The notes under the pieces: generated by a model
What the model was told of the DNA's origin: nothing
Database searches by the model: none
Seen by the model: only the letters and a program-made list of their open reading frames with translations
Source: Armatimonadota bacterium
GTDB lineage: Bacteria; Armatimonadota; Fimbriimonadia; Fimbriimonadales; Fimbriimonadaceae
Direction: 5' to 3'
Assembly (NCBI GenBank): GCA_016223145.1
Contig: JACRPN010000010.1
Span: 1 to 64,000, forward strand
Length of the DNA stretch: 64,000 nucleotides
Translations under genes and position numbers: made by a program
Shown here: positions 8,400-17,325 of the stretch, in pieces
Position numbering within the stretch: the stretch's first letter is position 1
How the letters are laid out: each line of letters begins with the position of its first letter

Positions 8400-9860
8400 A
8401 TGCGAAAGATAGCCAAAGTGGGGGCTCTCGTGGCCATGGCACTCAGTGCCGTTGCCGCATTCGGCTTCTACGATCAACAAATCCTGATTGAAAGGGCTTT
8501 GAACAGCCCGAATCTGACCGTTCGTTACAGTGGGGCCAAGGTGGCGCTCGTCGAGTTCAAACTGAATGGCGTCAGCCTGGGAACTCGCACCGTCAGCGCG
8601 GCCAAGACCGCTGGTGAGACCACGTTCAACCTGGATCTCGCCATGCTCTCCGATGGGGACAACCTCGTCGAAGTCCGACTGTACGATAAGGCCGGCAAAC
8701 TGGTCGGCACCGAAACGTCCACGATCACGCAGGACGACGGCGCCGCGACCCAGGTGAGAATCACCTACCCCAAAATGGGCCAGACGGTCATGGGCGGGCT
8801 CGACATCAAGGTCGGCTTTGGCAAAGAGCTTCGCAACGCATATGTGAGCTTTTTCGTCGACAACCAGTTCAAGGCCATGACGAACTCGGCCCCGTTCAGC
8901 TTCTCGTGGGATACCACCCGAGAGGCCAACGGTTGGCATGAGATCGAAGCCATGCTGGTGGACGACTCCAGCACCACCTTCAAGACCAAGAAGGTCAAGG
9001 TCCTGGTGAACAACCCTGGCGGACAGACGCCTCGGCTCACAAACCCCGTCCAGCCGACAACGCCACCATCACAGCCTCCGACCACGGCTCCTAGCAAAAC
9101 CGAGCCGCCGGTGGCCAAGGGCAACCCTTCTACGGCCGCTTCGACAGGAGCGACCAAGGCTGTCAGCGCCGTATCCAATCTGCTTCCTCCCACGCTCTCC
9201 GCGATCACCTCGCCGAACGGGATCAACCCGCAGACCGGTGACCGGGCTGGCGTGAAGTCGGGCAGCTACGGCCATCCCAGCGCGACGGGTACGCGGCTCG
9301 TGACCCCGACCACCCCGGGAGCGGTCAAGTCTGGCAGCGTTACGGCCAAGACGACGCCCTCCAAGATGGTCATCCAGATCTCGCCGTCCAAGACGACGGC
9401 CTCTGGCGCCAGCGCCGTGACCACCGTGCCGAACACGGTCTCGACGGCCGCCACCGGAGCCCCGGCTCGCATGAGCCTGGAGAAGGGCACCAAGATGCCG
9501 TTCAGCGGCAACTTCAAGATCTCGCTCAATGGCAGCCCCATCCGCTTCGACGTCCAGCCCCGCGTGCAAGACGGCGTGGCCATGGCGCCGGTACGCCACC
9601 TCCTTGAGGGCGCGGGCGGCACGGTGGACTGGGACAATCAACTGAAGATGGTGAAAGCTCTTGCCGATGGCAAGCCGATCACCCTCTCCATCGGCGACAA
9701 GATGGCGAAGGTCGGCGACAGCATGATCGAACTAGAGATCAGCCCGTTCCTCGAGAACGGCCGCACGATCATCCCGATCAGCTTCCTGCACGACACGTTC
9801 AAGGTGAACATCGAGGTTGATGCCAAGACCGGCATGGTCCTCATCACCCGCGCGAAGTAA
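8400..9860 (+). CDS. Exported protein with Ig-like repeats and copper-amine-oxidase-type stalk domain
   Basis: 486 residues. A signal peptide (KIAKVGALVAMALSAVAAFG) is followed by two Ig-like or cadherin-like segments (about 30-115 and 118-205: QVRITYPKMGQTVMGG, then NAYVSFFVDN, FSFSWDTTREANGWHEI). A Pro/Thr/Ser-rich linker (about 205-370) leads to a C-terminal stalk domain of the copper amine oxidase N-terminal type (SLNGSPIRFDVQPRV, APVRHLLEGAGGTVDWDN, GRTIIPISFL). That domain is common in wall-associated proteins of Firmicutes and Armatimonadota and does not bring amine oxidase activity. The likely role is cell-surface binding or structure. It is monocistronic, with its own promoter and terminator. 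Confidence 0.85.
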   Translation: MRKIAKVGALVAMALSAVAAFGFYDQQILIERALNSPNLTVRYSGAKVALVEFKLNGVSLGTRTVSAAKTAGETTFNLDLAMLSDGDNLVEVRLYDKAGKLVGTETSTITQDDGAATQVRITYPKMGQTVMGGLDIKVGFGKELRNAYVSFFVDNQFKAMTNSAPFSFSWDTTREANGWHEIEAMLVDDSSTTFKTKKVKVLVNNPGGQTPRLTNPVQPTTPPSQPPTTAPSKTEPPVAKGNPSTAASTGATKAVSAVSNLLPPTLSAITSPNGINPQTGDRAGVKSGSYGHPSATGTRLVTPTTPGAVKSGSVTAKTTPSKMVIQISPSKTTASGASAVTTVPNTVSTAATGAPARMSLEKGTKMPFSGNFKISLNGSPIRFDVQPRVQDGVAMAPVRHLLEGAGGTVDWDNQLKMVKALADGKPITLSIGDKMAKVGDSMIELEISPFLENGRTIIPISFLHDTFKVNIEVDAKTGMVLITRAK

Positions 9861-9880
9861 AGCCTATCCTCCAATAACAC

Positions 9881-9918
9881 ACGGGCCGGATGCCACCAGG
9901 CACCCGGCCCGTTTTGTT
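9881..9918 (+). terminator. Rho-independent terminator
   Basis: ACGGGCCGG-TGCC and GGCA-CCGGCCCGT form a 13-pair stem with one mismatch and an ACCA loop, followed by TTTTGTTGTG. It closes the stalk-domain gene. Confidence 0.9.
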
Positions 9919-9962
9919 GTGTCGTCAGAGGAGTGCCAACTGCTAGCGCCGAACCTTCATCC

Positions 9963-11237
9963 ATGCTCTCACGCCGAGAAGTCCTTGCCATGGCCACGGT
10001 GGCCGGCGCCTATCGTAACGACACCCTGAACCTCGTCGAGCGGATCGTCGGCCGGTACGCCGCCAGACCCGAGGAGGCCGCGCAGGATGAGGCGTTCTGG
10101 ACCCAGATCCAGGAGGCGTTCACCCTCGACCGGACGATGACCAACTTCAACAACGGCGGCTGCTGCCCGAGCCCGCGTGTGGTCGAGGAGACGCTCAAGC
10201 GCTACATCGACTACAGCAACCAGGCGCCGAGCTTTTATATGTGGCGGCACCTTGAGCCCGAGGTCGAATCGGTCCGCCGCCGTCTGGCCGGGGTGTTTGG
10301 CGTGGACGCCGAGGAGATCGCGATCACCCGAAATGCAAGCGAATCCTTGGAGACCTGCCTGCTTGGCTTCGACCTGGAGCCGGGCGACGAGATTCTGACC
10401 ACCAACCTCGACTACCCGCGCATGATCACGACCATCAAGCAACGCGAGCGCCGCGACGGAGTGAGAATGGTGCAGGCCAAGATGCCGGTCGCCCCGCCGA
10501 AGCTCAGCGACCTGATCGATCCGATTCGCGCGGCGATCACGCCGAAAACCAAGGTCATCCTGGTCAGCCAGGTTTCGTTCTTGAACGGCCAGATCTTCCC
10601 GATCAAGGCGATCTGCCGCATGGGCAAGGAGCGCGGCATCCCGGTCATCGTGGACGGCGCGCATGCCTTCGCCCACCTCGACTTCACGCACAAGGACCTG
10701 GAGTGCGACTACTACGGGTCCAGCCTGCACAAGTGGCTGATGGCGCCCGTGGGTACGGGAATGCTCTATGTGAAGAAGGACAAGATCGAGAAGCTCTGGG
10801 GCATGTACGCTTGCGACGTCGCGCAGTCGAAAGACATCCGTAAATACGAAGAAATCGGCACGCATCCGGCGGCCAACCACAATGCCATCGCCGAGGCGAT
10901 CACCTTCCACGAGTTGATCGGGCAGACGCGCAAGACCGCCCGCCTGCGCTACCTGAGGAGCCGCTGGGCCGACCGCATCAAGGAGCACCCGAAGGTTCGG
11001 TTCCACACCAACCTTCACCCAGAGCACTCCTGCGCGCTGACGACGGTGCAGATCGACGGCATCGAACCCGCCAAGTTGGCTGAATGGCTGTGGGAGAAGC
11101 ACCGCATCTTCGTGACCGGTATCGGACATGAGTCGTTCAACGGAATCCGGGTCACACCGAACGTATACACAACGTTACAGGAGATCGATCGGTTCGCCGA
11201 CGCGATGTTGAAAGCTGCGCGCGAGGGGATTGGCTGA
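9963..11237 (+). CDS. Class V PLP aminotransferase, isopenicillin-N-epimerase-like
   Basis: 424 residues from ATG 9963; the frame is open to GTG 9933. The N-terminus MLSRREVLAMATVAGA resembles a twin-arginine signal whose second arginine and hydrophobic core are short, so export is uncertain. Fold-type I features: FNNGGCCPSP, ITRNASESLETCL, LVSQVSFLNGQ, VDGAHAFAHLDF, and the Schiff-base lysine in SSLHKW near residue 256. Closest family by memory is CefD/isopenicillin-N epimerase-like or cysteine-desulfurase-like enzymes that are often Tat-exported. The substrate is unknown; no beta-lactam genes lie nearby. Confidence 0.82.
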   Translation: MLSRREVLAMATVAGAYRNDTLNLVERIVGRYAARPEEAAQDEAFWTQIQEAFTLDRTMTNFNNGGCCPSPRVVEETLKRYIDYSNQAPSFYMWRHLEPEVESVRRRLAGVFGVDAEEIAITRNASESLETCLLGFDLEPGDEILTTNLDYPRMITTIKQRERRDGVRMVQAKMPVAPPKLSDLIDPIRAAITPKTKVILVSQVSFLNGQIFPIKAICRMGKERGIPVIVDGAHAFAHLDFTHKDLECDYYGSSLHKWLMAPVGTGMLYVKKDKIEKLWGMYACDVAQSKDIRKYEEIGTHPAANHNAIAEAITFHELIGQTRKTARLRYLRSRWADRIKEHPKVRFHTNLHPEHSCALTTVQIDGIEPAKLAEWLWEKHRIFVTGIGHESFNGIRVTPNVYTTLQEIDRFADAMLKAAREGIG

Positions 11238-11260
11238 GGTGGGATTGTGCGCCACCGGCT

Positions 11261-11407
11261 GCATGAGGAGGCGCCCAAACGTCCCATCGAAACCTTTTTC
11301 GAAGGCTGCGCGAACAGGAATGTTCGCGGACCTTGTGCGAACGTGGACGTTCGCGTTCCGTCTCGTCTCTGCGCAGTCCCAACGATGCAAAGGGACGCCT
11401 CCTATGC
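11261..11407. repeat. Nested inverted-repeat element in a convergent gap
   Basis: Outer arms GCAT-AGGAGGCG (11261-11273, one extra base) and CGCCTCCTATGC (11396-11407) enclose two smaller perfect hairpins: CGCGAACA/TGTTCGCG with GGAA loop (11309-11328) and GCGAACGT/ACGTTCGC with GG loop (11337-11354). The two inner hairpins share the arms GCGAAC/GTTCGC. The right outer arm runs into the last codons of pabBC. It may be a bidirectional terminator, a small palindromic mobile repeat or a structured RNA. Confidence 0.6.
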
Positions 11408-13183
11408 AGAGTGTTGGGTGCAAGGCAAAGCGTCTCTTACATGTTTCAGTGGAATCGGTTCACTCTTTCCCCGAACAGAGTTGAAGAACTGAACGGCCGT
11501 TTCTGGGCTGAGTCGATCAAGCCGGATCACGGCTTCTGACAGAGCGCCGGACGCGATGAGCTCGGAGCGCAAGACCCCCGGGATCGCACCTGAGCCGATA
11601 GGAGGGGTCAACCAAGCACCGTCAATGAAAACGGCGACGTTGGAGATCGTGCCATCGGCAAGCTCGCCGCGCGAGTTCGGCAGGAGTACTTCGTCGCAGT
11701 CCGGATGCTCCGTCCTGGCCCAGTCATAGGAGTCCCTGCGGTCGGTCTTGTGGCGGGTCCAGAGGGTGTCGGCATCGAGCCGCTGGGAGGCTACCGCGAC
11801 CCGCAGTGGCCGATCCACGGGCCACGGAACAAACGGCCGGGCCGCGATTTCCAGCTTTCCGGCAGTGTCAATCGCCAGTCGAACAACTTGCTCCTCAGCA
11901 TCAAAGCCGGCCGTCGCCGCCAGCAGAGTCTCGCGGATCATCTCTTCCCGCAAGGGCCAATCGAAGTAAGTCGCTGAACCAAGCAGGCGGGCAAGATGAC
12001 CTTCGAGCATCGCGTAGCCTTCGTCTCGCGACCACTTGAGGGTCTCGATCAGCCTGAAATCGGGCAGCGATGAAATCAGGACGGCCGCTTTGGTTTGAGT
12101 CTCTTTGAGTTCGAGTTCGGGTTGAGAGTCCCAAACGATTCCCCCGCCAACGCCGTATTCCCAGTTCCCTGTTGCCTTGTCCAATACGGCGGTTCGTATG
12201 GCAACTCCAAACCTGGCCCGGCGTCCCGGTCCCACGACACCGATGCATCCCGAATAGATTCCGCGCGGCGAGGACTCGAGCTCGCGGATGATCTCCATCG
12301 TGCGGCGTTTCGGCGCGCCCGTCATCGAGGCCGCAGGGAAGAGCGCCCTGAAGATCTCGGCGAGCGAAGCATGGGTCGTGGCCTCGGCGGTCGAGGTCAT
12401 CTGGTGGAGCGTCGCAAATCGCTCGATCCTGAAGGGTTCGACCACACGGACGGACCCGATGTTGGCGATCTTGCCGAGGTCGTTGCGCGCCATGTCCAGG
12501 ATCATCAGGTTCTCGGCGCGGTCCTTTACCGAGTTGAAGAGCGCTTCAGCCAGGATGGCGTCCTCCCTTGAGTCGAGCCCTCGGGGAGCGGTGCCCTTCA
12601 TCGGACGGGTGCGGATCGCGTTTCCCTCGAGTTCGAAAAAGAGCTCAGGAGAGGCGCAGCAGATGGCAAGGTGGCTGGTTTCAAGGTACGCCGCGAAAGC
12701 CGTTCGCCGACATTCCGACATGTTTCGAAACAGGTCTGCCGGGAGTGTACGGTCTTCGGAATGCAGCCGCAAGGTGAAGTTCACCTGGTAGGTGTCTCCA
12801 GCGGCGATGAGACCGCGGATTCGCCTGATGGCGGCGGCGTGTTGCTCGGGTTCGGTGTCTGGAAGCCAATTCAGGGGGGCCTTAGGGCCAGGATTCCCGA
12901 TGGGCAATTCGGCAGAATCCATCCAGCCTTCGTAAACCCCAAAGTGAACCAGCGGGAGGTTTGGCTTCGGGGGGTAGGTGACAAGAGCAGGGCTTAGGGT
13001 CGAGGCGGCTTCATACGCTACCCAGCCCACGCATGCCAGGCCCTCGTTCGCCGCCAATTCAACCTGCTCGAGGACCTCGCGCACCTCGCAAGCCGAAGTC
13101 GCCGAGAGGGTCCGCTGCAGCCCCAGATAGCGCCGCCAGACGAGCTGGCCTCCTGACTCAACCCTCAAGATCGCCTCGCGCAT
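11402..13183 (-). CDS. pabBC: Bifunctional aminodeoxychorismate synthase component I / 4-amino-4-deoxychorismate lyase
   Basis: 593 residues from ATG 13183. Residues 1-370 are PabB: GDTYQVNFT, RPMKGTAPRG (the Lys that marks PabB; TrpE has Ala there), DMARNDLGKI, MTGAPKRRTMEII, YGVGGGIVWDS. From about residue 371 a PabC-type fold-IV PLP lyase follows, with RHKTDRRDSYD carrying the probable lysine and LADGTISNVAVF. The pair makes p-aminobenzoate for folate from chorismate together with a PabA amidotransferase, absent here. The frame is open to 13561, but those 126 codons consist of intergenic repeat sequence and are not typical of PabB, so the inner ATG is chosen. It has no clear ribosome site. 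Confidence 0.9.
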   Translation of the reverse strand: MREAILRVESGGQLVWRRYLGLQRTLSATSACEVREVLEQVELAANEGLACVGWVAYEAASTLSPALVTYPPKPNLPLVHFGVYEGWMDSAELPIGNPGPKAPLNWLPDTEPEQHAAAIRRIRGLIAAGDTYQVNFTLRLHSEDRTLPADLFRNMSECRRTAFAAYLETSHLAICCASPELFFELEGNAIRTRPMKGTAPRGLDSREDAILAEALFNSVKDRAENLMILDMARNDLGKIANIGSVRVVEPFRIERFATLHQMTSTAEATTHASLAEIFRALFPAASMTGAPKRRTMEIIRELESSPRGIYSGCIGVVGPGRRARFGVAIRTAVLDKATGNWEYGVGGGIVWDSQPELELKETQTKAAVLISSLPDFRLIETLKWSRDEGYAMLEGHLARLLGSATYFDWPLREEMIRETLLAATAGFDAEEQVVRLAIDTAGKLEIAARPFVPWPVDRPLRVAVASQRLDADTLWTRHKTDRRDSYDWARTEHPDCDEVLLPNSRGELADGTISNVAVFIDGAWLTPPIGSGAIPGVLRSELIASGALSEAVIRLDRLSPETAVQFFNSVRGKSEPIPLKHVRDALPCTQHSA

Positions 13184-13547
13184 TGAGGGGAAAAGGGTAC
13201 CGGCTTTGTAGGTCTGCCGGCGGGCTGGAGAGCCCATCCTTTGGTTTCGCGTAGTGAAACTCCTTCCGAGTCCCGATCCATCGGGAAGGGAGGCTTTGGG
13301 GTGGGAGACCCCGGAAGGAACCGTAGCCGCAGGTTCCGTGCCTGCACAGATTGGGCAGTAGCAGAGCCCTCTACCGGACCTCTCGCAAAGCCGCGATGAC
13401 GCCAAGGAACGCAAAGACCCCCTCACCCGGTTCACTTCGTTCACCAACCTCCCCCTCCAGGGGGGAGGTGGTTCATCACCATCCGCGAGCCGCGAACCCC
13501 AGACCCCAGACCCCAAGCCCCAAACCCTGCCCTCCGCCCCTCCATGC
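13184..13547. repeat. Intergenic repeat cluster upstream of pabBC
   Basis: This gap is built of modules seen elsewhere in the window: TTCCGAGTCCCGA with its palindromic partner TCGGGA (about 13264-13288, again at 28268-28297), a degenerate REP (13321-13347, like those at 37.5 kb), copy A of the CCCTCACCCGGTTC element (13418-13471), and direct GACCCCA words (about 13498-13528). Nothing here looks like a conserved protein in any frame. Confidence 0.6.
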
Positions 13548-13553
13548 CAGAAT
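13548..13553 (+). promoter_or_regulatory. Putative leaderless -10 element (UroD-family gene)
   Basis: CAGAAT (four of six consensus bases) ends six bases before the ATG at 13560, and no ribosome site lies in between. Confidence 0.35.
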
Positions 13554-13559
13554 CGAGCC

Positions 13560-14546
13560 ATGAACTCAAAACAGCGCGTTCAAATGGTTTTGGCGAAGCA
13601 AAAGCCAGATCGCCCACCGGTCTCCTTTTGGCATCACTTTGGCCCAGAAGAGCTGAGGGGCCTGCCGGCCATCGAAGCGCACCTCTACCATTACGACCGA
13701 TTCCAGGTGGACTTTCTCAAAGTGATGAACGACACGGGCTTCCCCAGGCCAAGCGAGACGTGGGTGCTTGAGAAGGCCTCGCAGCTTGCGGAGATAAGAG
13801 AGTTCACCGGGGCCGAACTGGAGTTCGAACTGGAGTACGACATTATTCGGGGCATCCGTGAGCGGGTAGGGCCCGATCTGCCGATGATCGTCACGGTTTT
13901 CAACTCGTGGTCGATTTTGCGACGCATCACCGCCCCGGAGACCGACGTTCACGGCCCGCCCAAGCTCGTGTCGGAAGACGACAAGGACCTCGCTGTTTCT
14001 AGGGTTCTGGAGGAGGACATTGGGGCCGTTCAAGAGGCGCTGGCAAAGATCGGGCGTGGGCAGGCCAAGTTTGCCAAGCGTGCGTTGGAGGCTGGCGCCG
14101 ATGGCGTGTTCTTGTCTGTACGGGATGATTGGGTGGATTCCGCAGCCAACGGCGAGGGAGTCTACGACCGGATCGTCGCCGAGACCGACCATGAAATCCT
14201 ACAGGCCGCGGCCGCCGGCTGGTTCAACATGGTCCATGTGTGCGGCAAGGCGAAGGATTTCACGCGCTTTGGCGGCTACCCGTGCCACGTGCTGAACTGG
14301 GCGGACCGCTATGCCGGCCCAAGCATCGAGGAGGCCAAGGGGATGTCCGATCTACCTCTTTCAGGTGGAGTTGACAACTTGAACACCCTTCCCAAAGGCA
14401 AGCCGGAGGACGTCGAGCGCGAGGTGAAGGACGCGATTCAGCAGGCGGGCTCACGAACGATCATGATTACCCCGGGATGCACCTACGCACCCGAACTCGT
14501 TCCTGAAGCGAACCTGCTCGCGCTGAAGGCGGCGGCCAAGTATTGA
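13560..14546 (+). CDS. Uroporphyrinogen decarboxylase family protein
   Basis: 328 residues. The UroD fold is recognisable from VQMVLAKQKPDRPPVSFW at the start, IVTVFNSWSIL, GADGVFLSVRD, a central MVHVCGKAKDF, LNWADRY, LSGGVDN and the C-terminal IMITPGCTYAPE. The HVCG and TPGC motifs resemble the methyltransferase-type (MtaA/CmuA-like) members, in which His and Cys bind zinc, more than heme-pathway HemE. HemE hallmark RQAGR at the N-terminus is absent. So a role in methyl transfer or an unknown decarboxylation is more likely than heme synthesis. It overlaps the next gene by four bases. Confidence 0.8.
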   Translation: MNSKQRVQMVLAKQKPDRPPVSFWHHFGPEELRGLPAIEAHLYHYDRFQVDFLKVMNDTGFPRPSETWVLEKASQLAEIREFTGAELEFELEYDIIRGIRERVGPDLPMIVTVFNSWSILRRITAPETDVHGPPKLVSEDDKDLAVSRVLEEDIGAVQEALAKIGRGQAKFAKRALEAGADGVFLSVRDDWVDSAANGEGVYDRIVAETDHEILQAAAAGWFNMVHVCGKAKDFTRFGGYPCHVLNWADRYAGPSIEEAKGMSDLPLSGGVDNLNTLPKGKPEDVEREVKDAIQQAGSRTIMITPGCTYAPELVPEANLLALKAAAKY

Positions 14547-15460
14547 GCTCGAAGGGGTTTGTAGTTGAGCTTCCTGAGACGGAGCTCGACCTTGGGCTTT
14601 GTGTCACCAGCGGGCAGGTGTTTCGCTGGGAGCGCCTTGGCGATGCCCGGTACTTGGGAGTGGACGGCGACTTTTGGTACGTGGTCGAGGTTGCCCCGGC
14701 GCGAAGAGGCCGGACGAGCTATCGGATCCAGAGCAACGGCTCAGCAAAGGACTTTGGCTCTTTGTTTCGCCTGGAGACCTCGCTGACAGAAATCGAGGCC
14801 GAAGTTCTAAGGAGAGGGCCGGAGCTGAAGCCATACGTCGAGCGACTGTCGGGGCTACGGGTCTTGAATCCATCGAGCGCGAGCGAAGTGCTGTTCTCGT
14901 TCCTGTGCACGCCTAACAACAACTTGGAGCGGATCACGCGGATGGTGCGCGCGCTGGCCGAGTATGGCGACCCCATTGGCGGGTGGGAGGGGAGGGTTCT
15001 CAAGAGGTTCCCGGACGTTGTGCGCATCGCTTCCATCCCAGAAGCTGAATTGCGCCAGAAGGGTTTCGGCTACCGGGGCGCGACGATTCCGAGCGTGGCC
15101 AGACAGATCTTGTCGAGAGGAGACGATTGGCTCGTCGAGCTTCAGAATCTGCCCTATGAAGAGGCACACGCCGAGCTCTGTTCGCTCAAGGGCGTTGGCC
15201 CCAAACTCGCCGACTGCATCTGCCTTATCGGACTGCGCCACTTGGAGGCGGTGCCGGTGGACACCCACCTGTATCAAGCCGCCTGCCGCGAGTATTTCCC
15301 GGAGTGGCGCGGGAAGGCTCTGACGGGAACGCGTTACCGCGAGATCGGCGGCCATTTTAGGGGGCGGTTCGGTTCCCTTGCCGGATGGGCTCATCAGTAC
15401 CTGTACTATGAGAACCTGCTGCGCCGACGGAGCCGCAGCCCGCATAATGAGCCGAAATGA
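14543..15460 (+). CDS. ogg: 8-oxoguanine DNA glycosylase (OGG1 type)
   Basis: 305 residues, TTG start overlapping the preceding stop. The N-terminal OGG domain (TSGQVFRWERLGD) is followed by the helix-hairpin-helix glycosylase core: FLCTPNNNLERITRMV, LKGVGPKLADCICL with the catalytic Lys near residue 221, and VPVDTHLY with the catalytic Asp near 239. This bifunctional glycosylase/lyase excises 8-oxoguanine opposite C. The eukaryote-like OGG1 form is found in a minority of bacteria, which usually rely on MutM. Both overlaps suggest it is translated in one operon with the UroD-family and propeller genes, although no functional link is evident. Confidence 0.9.
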   Translation: MSSKGFVVELPETELDLGLCVTSGQVFRWERLGDARYLGVDGDFWYVVEVAPARRGRTSYRIQSNGSAKDFGSLFRLETSLTEIEAEVLRRGPELKPYVERLSGLRVLNPSSASEVLFSFLCTPNNNLERITRMVRALAEYGDPIGGWEGRVLKRFPDVVRIASIPEAELRQKGFGYRGATIPSVARQILSRGDDWLVELQNLPYEEAHAELCSLKGVGPKLADCICLIGLRHLEAVPVDTHLYQAACREYFPEWRGKALTGTRYREIGGHFRGRFGSLAGWAHQYLYYENLLRRRSRSPHNEPK

Positions 15461-16368
15461 AGGGGTTCGGGATCTTCCTGCTGGCGATGGTTGCGGCGTT
15501 CGGGGCCTATGTGGGGTTTGCCAGATCGGGCCTTTCCTTAGGTCAGCCGCCAGCGTCTGCAGCCCTTCCGGATCGACGTTTCGGCGAGCCCAAAACGGGG
15601 ATCAAGCTCTCAGACTTGGCGATCGACGAGAGTTCAGGAGTGGCGCGAAGCGCCGCGTTCCCAGGCAAGTACTACACGCACAACGACAGCGGCGATTCCG
15701 CGCGGTTCTGGCGGTTTGGGCTCGATGGCAGGTGCGAGGGGCCCTTCGAAGTTGTCGGCGCCCAAGCGGTGGACTGGGAGGATAGCGCTGGAGCGGCGAT
15801 AGGCAACGCCAAGTATCTCTACTTTGCCGACATAGGCGACAACCAGGAGAGGCGCGCTTCGGTGGTGGTGTGCAGGCTGCCAGAGCCGGGAGCTCAGCCA
15901 GGATCGGTTGGCAAGTTTGATAGGTTTGAGCTGACGTACCCCGATGGCCCCCACAACGCGGAGACGTTTCTGGTTCATCCCAAACGGGGTGAGATGCAGA
16001 TCGTCACCAAAGCGGATTCTGGCGAGTGCCGTGTCTATGGGACCGGGCCGATGCCGGCGCCGGGCAAGATGAGGCTGACCTTTTTGGGTTCGTTCACAAT
16101 GGCGTCGCCACTTCCTCCGGGCAGGCAGTCGACGGGGGGCGACGTTTCGCCCGACGGCAGGTTTGTGGTTGTCCGATCCTATCTGGAGGCCTACGAGTTT
16201 CCCTGCGTGGATCCCCAGAACTGGTTCAAGGCCAAGCCGGTCAAGGTGAAGACGGCGCTCGAACCGCAGGGCGAGGCGATCGGCTATTCACTCGACGGCA
16301 AGATGCTCGTGACGACGAGTGAGCACGCTCCGTGTCAGGTCGCAACGATCTCGATTGCTGAGAAGTAG
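15457..16368 (+). CDS. Membrane-anchored or exported beta-propeller-like protein, unknown function
   Basis: 303 residues, start overlapping the ogg stop by four bases (ATGA). The first 25 residues form one hydrophobic segment (GIFLLAMVAAFGAYVGFA), either a signal peptide or an anchor. The body has repeated strand motifs typical of a six-bladed propeller: SGVARSAAFPGKYYTHNDSG, YLYFADIGDN, GGDVSPDGRFVVVRSY, GEAIGYSLDGKMLV. Similar proteins are found in actinobacteria and planctomycetes as uncharacterised exported proteins. The Asp/Asn-rich turns could hold calcium. Confidence 0.65.
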   Translation: MKGFGIFLLAMVAAFGAYVGFARSGLSLGQPPASAALPDRRFGEPKTGIKLSDLAIDESSGVARSAAFPGKYYTHNDSGDSARFWRFGLDGRCEGPFEVVGAQAVDWEDSAGAAIGNAKYLYFADIGDNQERRASVVVCRLPEPGAQPGSVGKFDRFELTYPDGPHNAETFLVHPKRGEMQIVTKADSGECRVYGTGPMPAPGKMRLTFLGSFTMASPLPPGRQSTGGDVSPDGRFVVVRSYLEAYEFPCVDPQNWFKAKPVKVKTALEPQGEAIGYSLDGKMLVTTSEHAPCQVATISIAEK

Positions 16369-16406
16369 GGGCCGGTGTCCTTGAGGCGTTGGCGTGGTGG
16401 CGTGGT

Positions 16407-16460
16407 GCCTCTCGCCCGGGTCGCTTTGCTCACCGACCGCTCCGCGAGGGGGCGAGGTGG
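16407..16460 (+). repeat. Copy B of the CCCTCACCCGGTTC intergenic element
   Basis: CTCGCCCGGGTCGCTTTGCT, CACCGACCGCTCC, then GGGGGCGAGGTGG match copies A, C, D and E (13418, 28336, 46417, 49069) in order and orientation. The rest of the 16369-16575 gap holds GACCCC words and the ribosome site of the next gene. Confidence 0.6.
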
Positions 16461-16575
16461 AAAAGTGCCCCACCCCTCAGACCCCGGACCCCATGCCTCC
16501 CCCTAAAGATTGCCGGGTGAATCCCCCAAGCTTCAAAAGGCTACGAAATCAAGAAAAAAAAGAGGAGGTGTCCAA

Positions 16576-17271
16576 ATGCGCGCCATAGGCGTAAGAATGG
16601 CTGCCATGGGGCTGATGGTCCTGATCGGGATCGGAGGCGCAACGGCACAACATGGGTCTCCCTTGGGAGTTGGCCGCAAGGAACGCGGCGACCAAGGTGA
16701 GTTCGTTGGAAAGGGAACGGATGCCCGCACAGAGACAAGGGTCGAGCGAAAGCCGATCCCGTTTGAAACTAGATACGAACTGAGTCGAACAGTGGGGGCG
16801 GGCCGCCTCGTGAAGCGCGAGGACGGCCAACCGGGCGCGATCGTGAACACCTACGCCGTCAAGGTGAGGAACGGTGTCGCCGTCTCGAAGGAACTGGTCA
16901 AGACGGAGCGCATCGAGCCGAAAGACGCGTTGGTGCTGATCGGCAGGCAGGGCTTCACCCCATCGCGCGGATCGTTCACCCGGGCGAAGGTGCTGGATAT
17001 GCACGCGTCGGCCTATGATCCGAGCGCGGGCCGTGGCAAAGCCGCTACGGGGCGGACGGCATCGGGCCGAAGAGCGACCTACGGGGTTGTCGCGGTGGAT
17101 ACGCGCGTGATACCGATGGGCACCATCCTCTATATCGAGGGTTATGGGCTTGCCATCGCCGCCGACAGGGGCAGCGCCATCAAAGGCAACAAGATCGACC
17201 TCTGCTATCCCACGAGGTCACAGGCCCTTCGTTGGGGCCGCCAGAGCGTGAAAGTCCACGTTTTGAAGTAA
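16576..17271 (+). CDS. Exported G5 - 3D domain protein (putative cell-wall enzyme)
   Basis: 231 residues. ATG 16576 is fixed by a strong GAGGAGGTG ribosome site at 16562-16570. A signal peptide (AAMGLMVLIGIGGATAQ) is followed by a G5 domain (about residues 55-135: VERKPIPFETRYEL, RLVKREDGQPGAIVNTYAV) and a C-terminal 3D domain with its three Asp residues (VDTRVIPMGT, AADRGSAIKGNKIDLCYP). This G5-3D layout is that of YabE/Rpf-like wall hydrolases of Firmicutes, where 3D is the catalytic lytic-transglycosylase-like fold. Probable role: peptidoglycan remodelling or binding. Confidence 0.85.
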   Translation: MRAIGVRMAAMGLMVLIGIGGATAQHGSPLGVGRKERGDQGEFVGKGTDARTETRVERKPIPFETRYELSRTVGAGRLVKREDGQPGAIVNTYAVKVRNGVAVSKELVKTERIEPKDALVLIGRQGFTPSRGSFTRAKVLDMHASAYDPSAGRGKAATGRTASGRRATYGVVAVDTRVIPMGTILYIEGYGLAIAADRGSAIKGNKIDLCYPTRSQALRWGRQSVKVHVLK

Positions 17272-17325
17272 TCGCCCCAATGCGGGGTTTGATTCCATCC
17301 TCTAGAGCCGTAAAGGGCATTCGGA

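Noticed and set aside
9969-11129. 386-codon minus-strand frame opposite the class V aminotransferase
   Set aside because: Shadow of a conserved PLP enzyme.
11402-13183. Reading the PabB part as anthranilate synthase TrpE because trpDCF is nearby
   Set aside because: The PMKGT motif has the Lys typical of PabB, the protein is fused to a PabC lyase, and it is 4 kb away on the other strand.
13184-13561. N-terminal extension of pabBC by 126 codons
   Set aside because: The extension is made of intergenic repeat modules found elsewhere in noncoding DNA and no PabB has it.
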